Assembly (NCBI RefSeq): GCF_016019955.1
Contig: NZ_JAECRZ010000006.1
Span: 1-64,000, forward strand
Reading direction: 5' to 3'
DNA: 64,000 nucleotides
Origin: Thiosulfatihalobacter marinus
Lineage (GTDB): Bacteria > Pseudomonadota > Alphaproteobacteria > Rhodobacterales > Rhodobacteraceae
Part shown: positions 8,125-17,496 of the stretch, one piece after another
Layout: every line of letters starts with the position of its first letter
Position numbering within the stretch: position 1 is the stretch's first letter
The notes under the pieces: model-generated
Databases searched by the model: none
Told to the model about the DNA's origin: nothing
The model's input: the letters and a program-made list of their open reading frames with translations, nothing else
Made by a program: the position numbers and the translations under genes

Positions 8125-9177
8125 TCAGCCGGGGTTCTTGTTGGCCTCTTGATACCACCGAACCAGTTGGCGCTGCAAACGCTGTGGCAGCACCGCGCTG
8201 CCCCCGGCCACAAGAATCTGTGTCATCAGCGTTTGATACCCGGGTTGCCTGACCAGTTCGTTAAACCGTGACTGATGCCATGCCACCGCCTGCGCGTGCA
8301 GCGCGGCCACCCCCGGCAAGGCGCGCAGCCTGCGCTCCTGGGCTTGCGTCGCCGGGCGCATCCGCGCAATCGAGGTGTCGGCCACGGTGTTGAAATTGCG
8401 CTCAGTCCAATAGGCAAGATCCACCGGCTTGTGCGTTCGGTTGGGCAGGCCGCGATCGCATTTCAGCACGAACCCGGCCGCCGAGCGCACCGCGTAATGG
8501 TTCAGTTCCACCAGGTCCCGCGCCACGCCCAGATCATACAGCGCAAGCCGCTGCGGCGCGCGCGCCAGGATCGGGTGCATCGGGCGCCCCGATCCGTCGA
8601 CGAATTGCGGCAGATCCGCTTTTTCGGGGTCTTTCTGCCGGGGCCGGTGCACGCCCAGCTGGTTGAACGGACCCTTGGCGCGGAACAATGTCTTGAACAG
8701 GCCGGCGGCGATGGGAAACTGCATGTCCGGCGGCGCGGCACGGGTGAATTGCTCTGTCACCGGGGCGTCGCGGATATCGACCACGCCGTTATGCCCGAAC
8801 AACCGCCAGGGCAGCACGATGGCATCGGTGGTTTCGGGCACCCTCGCCAGCAGGGCGGGGATATCGTGGCCGTCGACGTGGATGTTCAGGAACTCGTCCA
8901 CATCCGACACCAGAATCCAGTCCGCCGTCTTGCGCAGATCATGCCGCCAGGCCAGCCGCAGCGCCTGCCACTGGATCGACCTGTTGCGCCTGGGTTCATG
9001 CGGCACATGGGTGATGATCCCGGCCTGGTCCAGCGCCTGCAAAAGATCATGCGTACCGTCATCGCAATCGTTGGAACAGATCAGGAAATCCGTGACCCCG
9101 GCCGCCCGGTGATGGGCGATCCATTCCACAAGATAGGGGCCTTCATTGCGGACCGTTGTCACACTGAGAACGCGCAA
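8125..9177 (-). CDS. Glycosyltransferase, Glyco_tranf_2_4 type
   Basis: A 350-residue cytoplasmic glycosyltransferase. It opens directly with the nucleotide-sugar domain (LSVTTVRNEGPYLVEWIAHH), has the metal-binding stretch WILVSDVDEFLNIH at 87-100 and the conserved LVELNHYAVRSA downstream. The start is TTG 9177: no in-frame ATG precedes the domain, and ACGAGG sits at a usable distance. It is the first gene of the minus-strand glycan set (9177 down to 3052), all codirectional with short gaps, and is clearly homologous to the C-terminal half of the next gene. Confidence 0.82.
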   Translation of the reverse strand: MRVLSVTTVRNEGPYLVEWIAHHRAAGVTDFLICSNDCDDGTHDLLQALDQAGIITHVPHEPRRNRSIQWQALRLAWRHDLRKTADWILVSDVDEFLNIHVDGHDIPALLARVPETTDAIVLPWRLFGHNGVVDIRDAPVTEQFTRAAPPDMQFPIAAGLFKTLFRAKGPFNQLGVHRPRQKDPEKADLPQFVDGSGRPMHPILARAPQRLALYDLGVARDLVELNHYAVRSAAGFVLKCDRGLPNRTHKPVDLAYWTERNFNTVADTSIARMRPATQAQERRLRALPGVAALHAQAVAWHQSRFNELVRQPGYQTLMTQILVAGGSAVLPQRLQRQLVRWYQEANKNPG

Positions 9178-9306
9178 GGGGGTGCCTCGTTGCTGGCTTC
9201 ATGCGTCTTGCTAACACGGGAACCGGGGCGCGCGCACCCGTTTGCCCGCGCCCCGGACGCGATTGAGTCCTGCGGGTGACACCTGGGCGCGCGCTGGCCG
9301 CGCGGC

Positions 9307-9696
9307 TCAGGGTGCCGCCGCCCAAAGTTCGACTTCGACAACGAATTCCGGTCGGGTAAACCCCGATACGATCAGCAGGGTGGACCCCGGCAAAGCGGCA
9401 TTCTCTGCCAGAAAGGCGTCACGGGCCGCCATATAGCCCGCCATGTGGTGGCGGGCGGTGACATAGGCGGTTACATGCACCACATGTTCCGGCCTCATCC
9501 CGGCCTCGGCCAGAATATGACGGATATTGGCGAAACAGATATCGGCCTGGGCGCGGGCGCCATCGGGCACGCGGCCATCCGGGGCCAGACCCAACTGGCC
9601 CGAAACCCGCACCAGCCGGTGCCCGGCGGGGATCTCCACACCATGGGAATACCGGGCGAAGGGCGGGGCAATGGCGGCAGGGGCAAGCGGGCGCAT
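9307..9696 (-). CDS. RidA/YjgF-family protein
   Basis: A 129-residue member of the YjgF/YER057c/RidA family, which hydrolyses reactive enamine/imine intermediates or, in divergent branches, takes part in degradation of nitrogen compounds. Visible hallmarks are GHRLVRVSGQLGLAPDG, QADICFANIRHILAEAG, VVHVTAYVT and the C-terminal LIVSGFTRPEFVVEVE. ATG 9696 gives the normal family length; a longer upstream frame adds unrelated sequence. It is divergent from the creatininase-family operon with a 167-base shared upstream region, so it probably acts on an unstable product of that pathway. Confidence 0.85.
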   Translation of the reverse strand: MRPLAPAAIAPPFARYSHGVEIPAGHRLVRVSGQLGLAPDGRVPDGARAQADICFANIRHILAEAGMRPEHVVHVTAYVTARHHMAGYMAARDAFLAENAALPGSTLLIVSGFTRPEFVVEVELWAAAP

Positions 9697-9863
9697 CGGG
9701 TCTCTTTCGTCAGGGGCGTTCCACCTCAGACTTGCATTCCGGCGCATGGCTTGTAAATTGAGGATCATCTCTGGCACAGACATAGGGCCACGCACATCCC
9801 AACCGGGTGACGCGTGGCTTTTGCGTTCCTGGCCATGCCCGCCCCGACATGAAAGGCTGGCCC

Positions 9864-10643
9864 ATGCAGGGATATTGGTCCGACATCACGGCACCGCGGT
9901 TTCGCGACCTGCCCGCCGACATGATCGCGGTTCTGCCGCTGGGCGCCACCGAACAGCACGGGCCGCACCTGCCGGTGTCGGTGGACAGCGATCTTGTCGA
10001 GGCGGTGCTTGCACGCAGCCTGCCGCACTGGCATCGCGACACGAACGCGCTGATCCTGCCCACCCTGCGCGTGACCCGAAGTACCGAGCACGCCGCCCAT
10101 CCCGGCACGCTCAGCCTGTCGGCAAACACGCTCCTGGCCATGCTGGGCGATATCGGCGACAGCGTGGCGCGTGCGGGCATCACCCGGCTGGCAATGCTGA
10201 ACGGGCATGGCGGCAATACGGCGGTGCTGGACATCGCGGCCCGGGATATGCGGGTGCGGCACGGCATGATCACCGCCCATGGCAGCTGGTTCTCCTTTGC
10301 CGAATGGGACGGGGTGATGGGGGCCGACGCCCTGCGCCATGATCAGCATGGCGGCGACAGCGAAACCAGCCCTATGCTGGCCGTGCGGCCCGATCTGGTC
10401 GATATGGCCGCCGCCGCCGATTTCCGCTCCAAAAGCCGCAAATGGCAGGACGAACAGCACTGGATCGGCCTGAACGGTCAGGCCATGCGCCCCGGCTGGG
10501 TGATCGACGATCTGCACCCGGCGGGCGCCTGTGGCGATGCCTCGGTCGCGACCGCCGACAAGGGCCACGCCGCGCTGGACAGCGCCGCGCGCAATTTTGC
10601 CGCCTTCCTGCGTGAATTCGCGCGTTTCGATCCGGCAGAGTAA
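9864..10643 (+). CDS. Creatininase-family amidohydrolase
   Basis: A 259-residue protein of the creatininase/creatinine amidohydrolase family (PF02633), metal-dependent enzymes that open cyclic amides. The metal- and substrate-binding motifs are intact: PLGATEQHGPHLPVSVDSD near 25-43, MLNGHGGN in the middle, and DQHGGDSETS. ATG 9864 is preceded by AAAGG at 7 bases and matches the family N-terminus (YWSDIT). First gene of a run of three plus-strand catabolic genes. The substrate is probably a lactam or related cyclic amide; creatinine itself is not proven. Confidence 0.85.
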   Translation: MQGYWSDITAPRFRDLPADMIAVLPLGATEQHGPHLPVSVDSDLVEAVLARSLPHWHRDTNALILPTLRVTRSTEHAAHPGTLSLSANTLLAMLGDIGDSVARAGITRLAMLNGHGGNTAVLDIAARDMRVRHGMITAHGSWFSFAEWDGVMGADALRHDQHGGDSETSPMLAVRPDLVDMAAAADFRSKSRKWQDEQHWIGLNGQAMRPGWVIDDLHPAGACGDASVATADKGHAALDSAARNFAAFLREFARFDPAE

Positions 10644-10653
10644 GGCGCGGCTG

Positions 10654-11862
10654 ATGACCATGCTGATCCCCGACATTGCCCTGCCGCGCGCGCTGATCCG
10701 CGATGCGGCCCAGTTTCGCGGGCATGTCCACCGCGACTGTGTCACTGGCGATCTGGTGCTGCGCCGGGGGCGTGTGGTGGGGATGCGCTCCGGCCAAGCC
10801 GCGCCCGGCACCTGCCGGCTGATATTTCCCGCGCTGACGGAGCCGCATTGCCACCTGGACAAATGCCACAGCGTCGGGCGGCTGGAGCAGCGGGGCGGCG
10901 ATCTGTCAGCTGCCATCCAGGCCCAGCACCGCGACAAGGCAAACTGGAGCGCCGACGACATCCGTGCCCGTGCCCTGCGTGGACTGGCCGAGGCAAACGC
11001 TGCCGGCGTGGCCACTCTGCGCAGCCATGTCGATTGGGGCAGGGACGCGGAACCGCCGCTGGCCTGGCATGTGTTGCTGGAACTGGCGCAGGCCGCGCCG
11101 CTGACCATGCAACTGTCGCCGCTGACCGGTATCGATCAGATGGCCGATCCCGATTTTTCCGAAACCGTCGCCCGTGCCGTGCCCGAAGGCCATGCGATTG
11201 GCGCGATGGTGCTGGGGCACCCCCATATGCGCGCCGGGCTACGCAGCCTGTTCGCCGCCGCCGCGCGGCATGATCTGGCGGTGGATTTCCATGTCGATGA
11301 ATCGCTGGACCCGGACATGAACGGGCTGGAAGCCATCGCCGATCTGGCGCTGGAAACCGGGTTCGGGGGGCCGATCCTGTGTGGCCATGCCGTCAGCCTT
11401 GCCACCCGCCCGCCAAAGGATTTCACCCGAATCGCTGACAAGCTGGCCCGCGCCGGTATCGCCATTGCGGCCCTTCCGGCGACAAATCTTTACCTTCAGG
11501 GCCGTGCGCCCCACGTCCCGGCAGCGCGCGGCCTGACACCCCTGCGCGCGCTGTCGGCGGCCGGGGTGCGGGTTGTGGTGGGCACCGACAATGTGCGCGA
11601 TGCCTTTTGCCCGGTGGGGCGACACGATCCGCTGCGCGCGCTGGAACTGGCGGTGCTGTCAGCGCAGCTTGATCCGCCGCTGGGCCGCTGGCTGTGCGCG
11701 ATCACCACCGACGCCCGCGCCGCTCTGGGCATGAACCCCGGACCGATCGACGGCGCCCAGCTTCACGATCTTCGGGTCGCGCAGGGGCATGACCCTGCCG
11801 CCATGATCGGCGGTGCGCCCCACAAACCCGCCACGGACCTTTTGGAGGAACTTCCCCGATGA
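10654..11862 (+). CDS. Amidohydrolase, cytosine-deaminase-like
   Basis: A 402-residue metal-dependent hydrolase. Residues 63-70 (EPHCHLDK) give the HxHxDK metal motif of the cytosine deaminase/AtzC branch; the later VDFHVDES and VVVGTDNVRD supply the second histidine region and the catalytic aspartate. These enzymes hydrolyse exocyclic amines or ring amides. ATG 10654 sits just after TAAGG and 10 bases beyond the previous stop; the 3' end overlaps the FAD oxidase start (ATGA). A likely second hydrolytic step after the creatininase-like enzyme. Confidence 0.82.
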   Translation: MTMLIPDIALPRALIRDAAQFRGHVHRDCVTGDLVLRRGRVVGMRSGQAAPGTCRLIFPALTEPHCHLDKCHSVGRLEQRGGDLSAAIQAQHRDKANWSADDIRARALRGLAEANAAGVATLRSHVDWGRDAEPPLAWHVLLELAQAAPLTMQLSPLTGIDQMADPDFSETVARAVPEGHAIGAMVLGHPHMRAGLRSLFAAAARHDLAVDFHVDESLDPDMNGLEAIADLALETGFGGPILCGHAVSLATRPPKDFTRIADKLARAGIAIAALPATNLYLQGRAPHVPAARGLTPLRALSAAGVRVVVGTDNVRDAFCPVGRHDPLRALELAVLSAQLDPPLGRWLCAITTDARAALGMNPGPIDGAQLHDLRVAQGHDPAAMIGGAPHKPATDLLEELPR

Positions 11863-13268
11863 CCAACAGCATTTCCGGCAAGACCGGTATCGACTGGGCC
11901 GCCTTTGCCGCCGAACTGGCCCCGGTGGACACGATTTCCGAACCGGTCCTCGTCAAGAAACGGTCGCGCGATTTCTTCTGGTATTCACCGATCCTGAACG
12001 CCCAGCTTCGGCGCAGCTTCGGCGATCTGGTCGCCCTGCCCAAATCCGCATCCGAAATGGCCCATTGCCTGAAGACAGCCCATGCCCATGACGCCCCGGT
12101 CGTGCTGCGCGGCGGCGGCACCGGCAATTATGGTCAGGCCGTGCCGCTGGAGGGCGGTCTGATCATCGAAACCACCGCGATGAACCGGATTCTGGAGATC
12201 GGGGACGGCCATGTCACCGCCCAGGCCGGCGCCAATATCCAGGCGGTCAACGCCGCGCTGCACGCACAGGGGCAGGAACTGGCGATCTTCCCTTCGACCC
12301 AGGACATTGCCACCATCGGCGGGTTTGTCGCGGGTGGCTCTTCGGGGATCGGCTCGGTCGCGCAGGGGATGTTGCGCGATCCCGGCAATATCCTGTCGCT
12401 CAGGGCCATGTCCGTCACCGATGACCCGCAGGAGCGGCTGTTCAAGGGCGACGATGTCAACCAGATCCACCATGCCTGGGGCATGAACGGGGTCATCACA
12501 GAGGTCACGTTGCGCACCGTGCCGCACCGCGACCGGATCGGTTGCATGGCTACGTTCGACACCTATCGCCAGGCCTATGCCGCCGGGTTCGCGCTGGCGC
12601 GCGCGCCCGATATCGCGCCCAGGCTGGTTTCGACGGTCGATGCCCGTATCTGCGAATATTTTCCACGGCTGACCGGCCATATCCGCCCCGAAAAGCACTT
12701 GCTTGTGTCGCTGGTTCCGGCCGAAGACATGGCCGCGTTCCGCAACCTGATCGCCAACCGGGGCGGCCATGTCGATCTGGCAATGTCGGGCGCCGAACTG
12801 AAGGCGGCAAACCTGCCGCATGTGTTCGCGTTTTCCTACAACCACACCACGTTGCAGGTGCTCAAGGCCGACCGCGGCGCCACCTATTTGCAGGTTGGCT
12901 GCCCGGTGCCGCCCGATCCCGACGCCATCGCCCGCCTCCGGCCCCAACTGGGCAGCGATGTCTGGCAGCACCACGAATATTCGCTGATCGATGGCCAGAT
13001 CGTCACCTTCGACCTGCCGATCGTCTGGTTCAGCACCCGGGATCGTCTGCACGAGATCGAAGCCATATATGAAAGCAACGGGTTCACCGTGTACGATGCC
13101 CATACCTTCATGGTCGAAGGTGGCGGGCTCAAGAACGCGGATTACCGCCACCTTGCCTGGAAAAAGCGGATGGATCCGAAGGGGCTTCTCAATCCGGGAA
13201 AATCCCGCGAATGGGCCCGGGTCAAGGACATGTCTCCCGAGGAGATCGAGGCCATGATCGCCGATTAG
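11859..13268 (+). CDS. FAD-binding oxidoreductase (FAD_binding_4 / glycolate-oxidase-like)
   Basis: A 469-residue flavoprotein of the vanillyl-alcohol-oxidase superfamily. The N-terminal PF01565 fold is seen as VVLRGGGTGNYGQAVPLEGG (81-100) and GGFVAGGSSGIGSVAQGM; the C-terminus has the LNPGKSREW tail (DPKGLLNPGK) typical of glycolate/lactate oxidase relatives. No covalent-flavin histidine motif is obvious. Translationally coupled to the amidohydrolase (4-base overlap). Probably oxidises an alpha-hydroxy or amine carbon of the substrate; the actual substrate is unknown. Confidence 0.85.
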   Translation: MTNSISGKTGIDWAAFAAELAPVDTISEPVLVKKRSRDFFWYSPILNAQLRRSFGDLVALPKSASEMAHCLKTAHAHDAPVVLRGGGTGNYGQAVPLEGGLIIETTAMNRILEIGDGHVTAQAGANIQAVNAALHAQGQELAIFPSTQDIATIGGFVAGGSSGIGSVAQGMLRDPGNILSLRAMSVTDDPQERLFKGDDVNQIHHAWGMNGVITEVTLRTVPHRDRIGCMATFDTYRQAYAAGFALARAPDIAPRLVSTVDARICEYFPRLTGHIRPEKHLLVSLVPAEDMAAFRNLIANRGGHVDLAMSGAELKAANLPHVFAFSYNHTTLQVLKADRGATYLQVGCPVPPDPDAIARLRPQLGSDVWQHHEYSLIDGQIVTFDLPIVWFSTRDRLHEIEAIYESNGFTVYDAHTFMVEGGGLKNADYRHLAWKKRMDPKGLLNPGKSREWARVKDMSPEEIEAMIAD

Positions 13269-13737
13269 GTCCATCGGGTGTCGGCAGGAAAAGCAGCGCC
13301 GCTGACCCGGTGCCCCGCGCGTTTTTGCCCAAATGCGACCCCGGGTGTCGAATATGGCCCTCGTAGGGTCGGATTCGGACCAGAGGAATCGCAGTGGGCT
13401 GAACCTATGATTACGCATGCAATTGCATCCGCACCCAGACCGGCCCCCTTTTGGGCAACACTCACGCCCAACCGGGCTATTGGCCGCCCGCGATTGGCCG
13501 CTCCTCACAAAAAAATGCTCAGTTTCCTGTTGCAACCGGACGGGTCGCTGTGGCTGGATGAGAGAGGTTGAAAGCGAGGATCGTGTTGAAATGCCGTGCA
13601 AGGCCCGAATACCGGGCGCTTTGGCGACCGGGACACACCGGCACACCACCGAACAGCGGCCATCGGGGCTGCCGAACAGATAAGCAGGTCAGCTGCAATA
13701 CGGGGCTTGCCCCAAAGAACCAACAGAGAGGAAAATC
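13269..13737 (+). other. 469-base intergenic region upstream of the solute-binding protein
   Basis: No convincing gene is seen on either strand. It contains a perfect 12-base palindrome ATGCAATTGCAT (13417-13428), a possible operator, an A-run at 13508-13514, and AGAGAGG 7-13 bases before the solute-binding-protein ATG. It may carry that gene's promoter and a long leader. I do not recognise a riboswitch fold. Confidence 0.5.
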
Positions 13738-15399
13738 ATGACTTTTTTCAAACGTAACGGACAGCCGCTGCCGGACGTGATCGTCAATCAGGCCGACAAG
13801 GTCGGGGACGATGCCGTCAGCCGCCGCGAATTCCTGGCACTGGCCAGCACGTTCGGCGCTACCGCCGCCACGGCCTATGGCATGCTGGGCATGGCCGCGC
13901 CGGCCCGCGCCGCAAGCGACGGCATGATGGGCGGCACGGTGCGCATCCAGCAGGAAGTGCGCGCGCTCAAGGATCCGCGCACCTATGACTGGTCGCAGAT
14001 TGCCAACTTCTCGCGCGGGTGGCTGGAATATCTTGTCACCTATGAAAACGACGGCACGTTCCAGCCCTCGCTTCTGGAAGGCTGGGACATCAATGACGAC
14101 GCCACCGAATACACGCTGAATGTCCGCAAGGGCGTGAAATGGAACAATGGCGATGATTTCACCGCCGAGGACGTGGCCCGCAATATCGCGATGTGGTGCG
14201 AAAAGGATGTCGAGGGCAACTCGATGGCCGGCCGTTTCGCCACCCTGATCGACGCCGATACCGGCAAGGCGATCGAAGGCAGCATTCAGGTGGTCGACAG
14301 CCATACCGTCAAGCTGATGCTGCCCAAGCCGGACATTTCGCTGATTGCGGGTATGGCCGATTATCCCGGCGCGGTGGTGCACAGCTCGCATGATCCCAAC
14401 AACATGCTGACCAACCCGATCGGCACCGGCCCGTATCTGCCGGAAAGCATGGAAGTGGGCGTCAAGGGTGTGCTGGTGCGCAACGAGAACCACACCTGGT
14501 GGAACGAAGGCAACGGCGCGTGGATGGACCGTATCGAATATGTCGATTACGGCACCGATCCGGCGGCCTGGGTTGCCGCGGCCGAGGCCGAAGAAGTGGA
14601 CATGCTGTATTCGGTTGACGGTGAGTTCATCGACATCATCAGCTCGCTGGATGACTGGAACGAGAACGAAGTGGTGACAATGGCCACCATCGTGATCCGC
14701 CCCAACCAGCTTGCCGAGGTGGACGGCGTCAAGCCCTATGCCGACAAGCGCGTGCGTCAGGCCATTGCGATGGCGGTGGACAACAACGTTCTGCTGGAAT
14801 TGGGCTATGACAACCGCGGGGTTGTGGCACAGAACCACCATGTCGGTCCGGCGCATCCGGAATTTGCCGATATCGGCCTGCCCAAGCACGATCCCGCGGG
14901 CGCCAAGGCGCTTCTGGACGAGGCGGGCATGGGCGATTTCGAGATGGAAATCATCTCGATCGACGACGCGTGGCGCAAGAACACCACCGACGCCGTTGCC
15001 GCCCAGCTGCGCGACGCCGGGTTCAACATCAAGCGCACCGTGCTGCCCGGCAACACGTTCTGGAACGACTGGGCGAAATACCCGTTCAGCTCGACCAACT
15101 GGAACCACCGTCCGCTGGGTGTCCAGATCTGGGCACTGGCCTACCGCACCGGTGAGGCCTGGAACGAATTCGGCTATTCCAACCCCGAGTTCGACGCCAA
15201 CCTGGAAATGGCGCTGGCCACGGCGGATGTCGAAAAGCGCCGCGCTCTGATGATGAAGGGCGAGATGATGCTTCAGGAGGACGGCGTCACCATTCAGCCC
15301 TACTGGCGTTCGCTTTACAACCACACCAAGACAGGTCTGGAAGGGGGGGCGCACCATATCACCTTCGAGATCCGTCCGGCGCAGCTGCGCTGGACCTGA
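13738..15399 (+). CDS. Tat-exported ABC transporter substrate-binding protein (family 5)
   Basis: A 553-residue periplasmic binding protein of the peptide/nickel (SBP_bac_5) family. The twin-arginine signal [19 protein letters not shown] followed by [10 protein letters not shown] predicts Tat export in a folded state. Domain hallmarks include FNEGxW-like [24 protein letters not shown] (split here as [15 protein letters not shown] and [15 protein letters not shown]), [11 protein letters not shown] and [19 protein letters not shown] precedes the ATG at 7 bases. No permease or ATPase genes follow: a strong terminator is next, so it must use a transporter encoded elsewhere or act as a stand-alone binding protein for the catabolic substrate. 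Confidence 0.88.
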   Translation: MTFFKRNGQPLPDVIVNQADKVGDDAVSRREFLALASTFGATAATAYGMLGMAAPARAASDGMMGGTVRIQQEVRALKDPRTYDWSQIANFSRGWLEYLVTYENDGTFQPSLLEGWDINDDATEYTLNVRKGVKWNNGDDFTAEDVARNIAMWCEKDVEGNSMAGRFATLIDADTGKAIEGSIQVVDSHTVKLMLPKPDISLIAGMADYPGAVVHSSHDPNNMLTNPIGTGPYLPESMEVGVKGVLVRNENHTWWNEGNGAWMDRIEYVDYGTDPAAWVAAAEAEEVDMLYSVDGEFIDIISSLDDWNENEVVTMATIVIRPNQLAEVDGVKPYADKRVRQAIAMAVDNNVLLELGYDNRGVVAQNHHVGPAHPEFADIGLPKHDPAGAKALLDEAGMGDFEMEIISIDDAWRKNTTDAVAAQLRDAGFNIKRTVLPGNTFWNDWAKYPFSSTNWNHRPLGVQIWALAYRTGEAWNEFGYSNPEFDANLEMALATADVEKRRALMMKGEMMLQEDGVTIQPYWRSLYNHTKTGLEGGAHHITFEIRPAQLRWT

Positions 15400-15418
15400 T
15401 CCAGCAAAACAAGACCCT

Positions 15419-15446
15419 GCGGGCCGCCTTTGGGCGGCCCGTTTTC
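15419..15446 (+). terminator. Rho-independent terminator after the solute-binding protein
   Basis: GGGCCGCC-TTT-GGGCGGCC forms an 8-pair GC stem at 15421-15439, followed by GTTTTC, about 20 bases after the stop codon. It separates the binding-protein gene from the next small membrane protein. Confidence 0.88.
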
Positions 15447-15462
15447 ATGAAAGGTGCCGCCA

Positions 15463-15945
15463 ATGGATATGATCCTGCTCGCGCAAACCGTTTCGCTGGC
15501 GCTTCCGGCCCTGTGGCTGGCGCTGGGGATGCGGGACAATATCCTTCACCCCAGCGTGAATGAGACCTTCACCGCACAGGTGATGACGCTGGATCGGATG
15601 AAGACGGATTTCCCCGAGCAATACGCACGCCTGGCCCATCGCGCGGTCCCGCAGCGGTCGTACCAGCGCACGGCCTTTCGGCTGGCGATACTGGGCGAAG
15701 GTCTGGCGCTGATCCTGCTTTGGACCGGCGTCGTTCTTATGGGGCTGGCGTTGTTTGGATCCGTCCCAGTGTCCAGCGCCAGATCCGTCGCCATTCTGGG
15801 CGCCCTGACTTTCACCTGTGTCTGGGCCGGCTTTCTGATCGTCGGAGAGCATTTTGCCTATTGGTTTTGCCATGACGGCGCACAGAACACCCATTTCCAG
15901 ATGGTGCTCTGGGGGTTGGGGAACATGATCTTCCTGAGTCTGTGA
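15463..15945 (+). CDS. DUF2165-family small membrane protein
   Basis: A 160-residue integral membrane protein with about four hydrophobic helices (residues about 3-22, 73-97, 106-130 and 143-160) and the family signature DNILHPSVNETFTAQVMTLD in the loop after helix 1. The length matches DUF2165, whose function is unknown. ATG 15463 follows AAAGG by 8 bases. It lies after the binding-protein terminator and converges with znuA, so it is probably a single-gene unit. Confidence 0.78.
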   Translation: MDMILLAQTVSLALPALWLALGMRDNILHPSVNETFTAQVMTLDRMKTDFPEQYARLAHRAVPQRSYQRTAFRLAILGEGLALILLWTGVVLMGLALFGSVPVSSARSVAILGALTFTCVWAGFLIVGEHFAYWFCHDGAQNTHFQMVLWGLGNMIFLSL

Positions 15946-15991
15946 CCGGCACGGGCGCGCGACAGCCGCCTTGTATCCACCTTTCGGCGTA

Positions 15992-16927
15992 CTAGCCGTT
16001 CCCGGCCAGACAGGTGGCAAACTGATCCGCCATCTGCTCTATCAGCCGCAGATACAGCTGCGGGCCGGGGCCCTGATCGATGCCGGTCGGGTCCAGCGTG
16101 GCGGTGGGGATCTCCGCGCCACCCGTGACCGCCTGTGATACCTTGTCGTTGACCTGCGCTTCGGTGAACAGACATTCCACCGGCGCACGCTCCAGTTCGG
16201 CGCGCAGCGCAGCCAGCCGGGCGGCGCTGGGTTGGGTGGCGTCGCTTTCCAGCAGGGCGCCTGTTGCCCGAAGGCCAAAGCGGGTCTCGAAATACTGATA
16301 GGCATCGTGAAACACCAGGAACCGCTTGTCTTTCAGCGGCGCCATGGTGGCCTGGGTCCGGGCCGTCAAATCGGACAGCGCCGCCTGAAGCAGCTGGGCA
16401 TTCGTGTCATAGATCGTGGCATTGGCGGGATCCATCCGGGCCAGGCGGGTGGCGATGACCTGAACCCACACCTGGGCGTTTGCCGGGTCAAGCCAGGCGT
16501 GTGGATCAAGCCCTTCGTCATGGATGCCGCCATCATGCTCGCCTTGTTCATGACCACGATCCTCTGCGCTGAACACTGCCGCATCGTCATAGTTGTAACG
16601 GACCGTATCGGGCAGGCTCAGAAGAGCGATCTGCCCGGCGTCACGGGCCAGCCGGGCGATGGTGTCACCCAGTGTCGGGGTCAGTGCCGGCCCGACCCAC
16701 ACGACCAGATCGGCATCTTGCAACGCGCGCGCGTCGGACGGGCGCAAGGCATAGTCATGCGGCTCACTGCCCGGAGGGATCAGCAGGTCGGGCGTTCCGA
16801 CCCCCTGCATGAGGTCGGCGACCAATGAATGCACCGGCGCAATGTCCGTTACAACCTTGGGCATTTCGGCCAGAACGGCGTTGGGCAAAAACAGCGCGAT
16901 GGTCATCAATCGGGCGATCAGGGTCAT
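15992..16927 (-). CDS. znuA: Zinc ABC transporter substrate-binding protein ZnuA
   Basis: A 311-residue periplasmic zinc-binding protein (cluster A-I/TroA family) with a Sec signal peptide (MTLIARLMTIALFLPNAVLA). Candidate ligands are seen in VTDIAPVHSLV, SEPHDYALRPSDA, GLDPHAWLDP and VFHDAYQYFE. The loop between residues about 120 and 138 is His/Asp/Glu-rich (DRGHEQGEHDGGIHDEG), as in zinc-specific ZnuA. It is transcribed divergently from zur-znuC-znuB across a Zur-like palindrome, so uptake and regulation are linked. Confidence 0.93.
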   Translation of the reverse strand: MTLIARLMTIALFLPNAVLAEMPKVVTDIAPVHSLVADLMQGVGTPDLLIPPGSEPHDYALRPSDARALQDADLVVWVGPALTPTLGDTIARLARDAGQIALLSLPDTVRYNYDDAAVFSAEDRGHEQGEHDGGIHDEGLDPHAWLDPANAQVWVQVIATRLARMDPANATIYDTNAQLLQAALSDLTARTQATMAPLKDKRFLVFHDAYQYFETRFGLRATGALLESDATQPSAARLAALRAELERAPVECLFTEAQVNDKVSQAVTGGAEIPTATLDPTGIDQGPGPQLYLRLIEQMADQFATCLAGNG

Positions 16928-16979
16928 GGCACGGTCCTGCGGGTGTGGCGGTGAATTTTCGCACTGGCTCTAGTCGAAA

Positions 16980-16994
16980 TGTTATACTATATCA
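16980..16994. promoter_or_regulatory. Putative Zur operator between znuA and zur
   Basis: TGTTATACTATATCA is a 15-base near-palindrome (half-sites TGTTATA and TGATATA), resembling alphaproteobacterial Zur boxes of the GTTATAnTATAAC type. It lies 52 bases from the znuA start and 22 from the zur start, ideally placed to repress both units when zinc is sufficient. Confidence 0.7.
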
Positions 16995-17016
16995 AGCCCC
17001 ATTGACGAGGATATTG

Positions 17017-17496
17017 ATGACCAGGATCGGCTTTGAAACCCATGATCATACCGCCTGCATCGCTGGCAGCATGGCAGCGACAGAGGCGGCCTGTATCGAA
17101 CGTGGCCTGCGCCTGACCAGGGGGCGGCGGCGCGTTCTGGAAATCCTGCTGGAAGAACACCGGGCCATGGGCGCGTATGACATATTGGGGTTGATGGCCG
17201 ATGAAGGTTTCGGCGCGCAGCCGCCGGTTGTCTATCGCGCGCTCGACTTTCTGGTAGGCAACGGGTTTGCCCACAGGATCGAGCGGCTGAACGCCTATGT
17301 CGCCTGTACCCACCCCACCGACGATCATGCGCCGGTGTTCCTGATCTGTCGCATCTGCGGCGCCGTGGCCGAAACCGGCCTGCCGACCAGGACCAGCCTG
17401 GGCACCGCCGCGCGGGCCGCGGGCTTTGCCATCGAAAGCACCGTGATCGAGGCCGAGGGCCTGTGCCCCGCCTGTCAGGAGACCGCCCCGGAATGA
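17017..17496 (+). CDS. zur: Zinc uptake regulator Zur (Fur family)
   Basis: A 159-residue Fur-family repressor. The winged helix spans GLRLTRGRRRVLEILLEE to PPVVYRALDFLVGNGFAHRI; the sensory half has ACTHPTDDHAPVFLICRICG and the C-terminal CPAC, giving the two CxxC pairs of the structural zinc site. ATG 17017 is chosen with ACGAGG upstream; a longer frame runs through the promoter and znuA start and is not coding. The stop overlaps znuC (ATGA). Assignment to Zur rather than Fur rests on the znu genes on both sides. Confidence 0.92.
   Translation: MTRIGFETHDHTACIAGSMAATEAACIERGLRLTRGRRRVLEILLEEHRAMGAYDILGLMADEGFGAQPPVVYRALDFLVGNGFAHRIERLNAYVACTHPTDDHAPVFLICRICGAVAETGLPTRTSLGTAARAAGFAIESTVIEAEGLCPACQETAPE

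Noticed and set aside
13417-13428. ATGCAATTGCAT as a definite operator
   Set aside because: A 12-base perfect palindrome is suggestive but single, and no adjacent regulator is known to use it; left as a note in the intergenic entry.
13519-15357. A long antisense frame under the solute-binding protein
   Set aside because: Low-complexity His/Arg/Val composition and no domain; the Tat signal and SBP motifs support the plus-strand gene.
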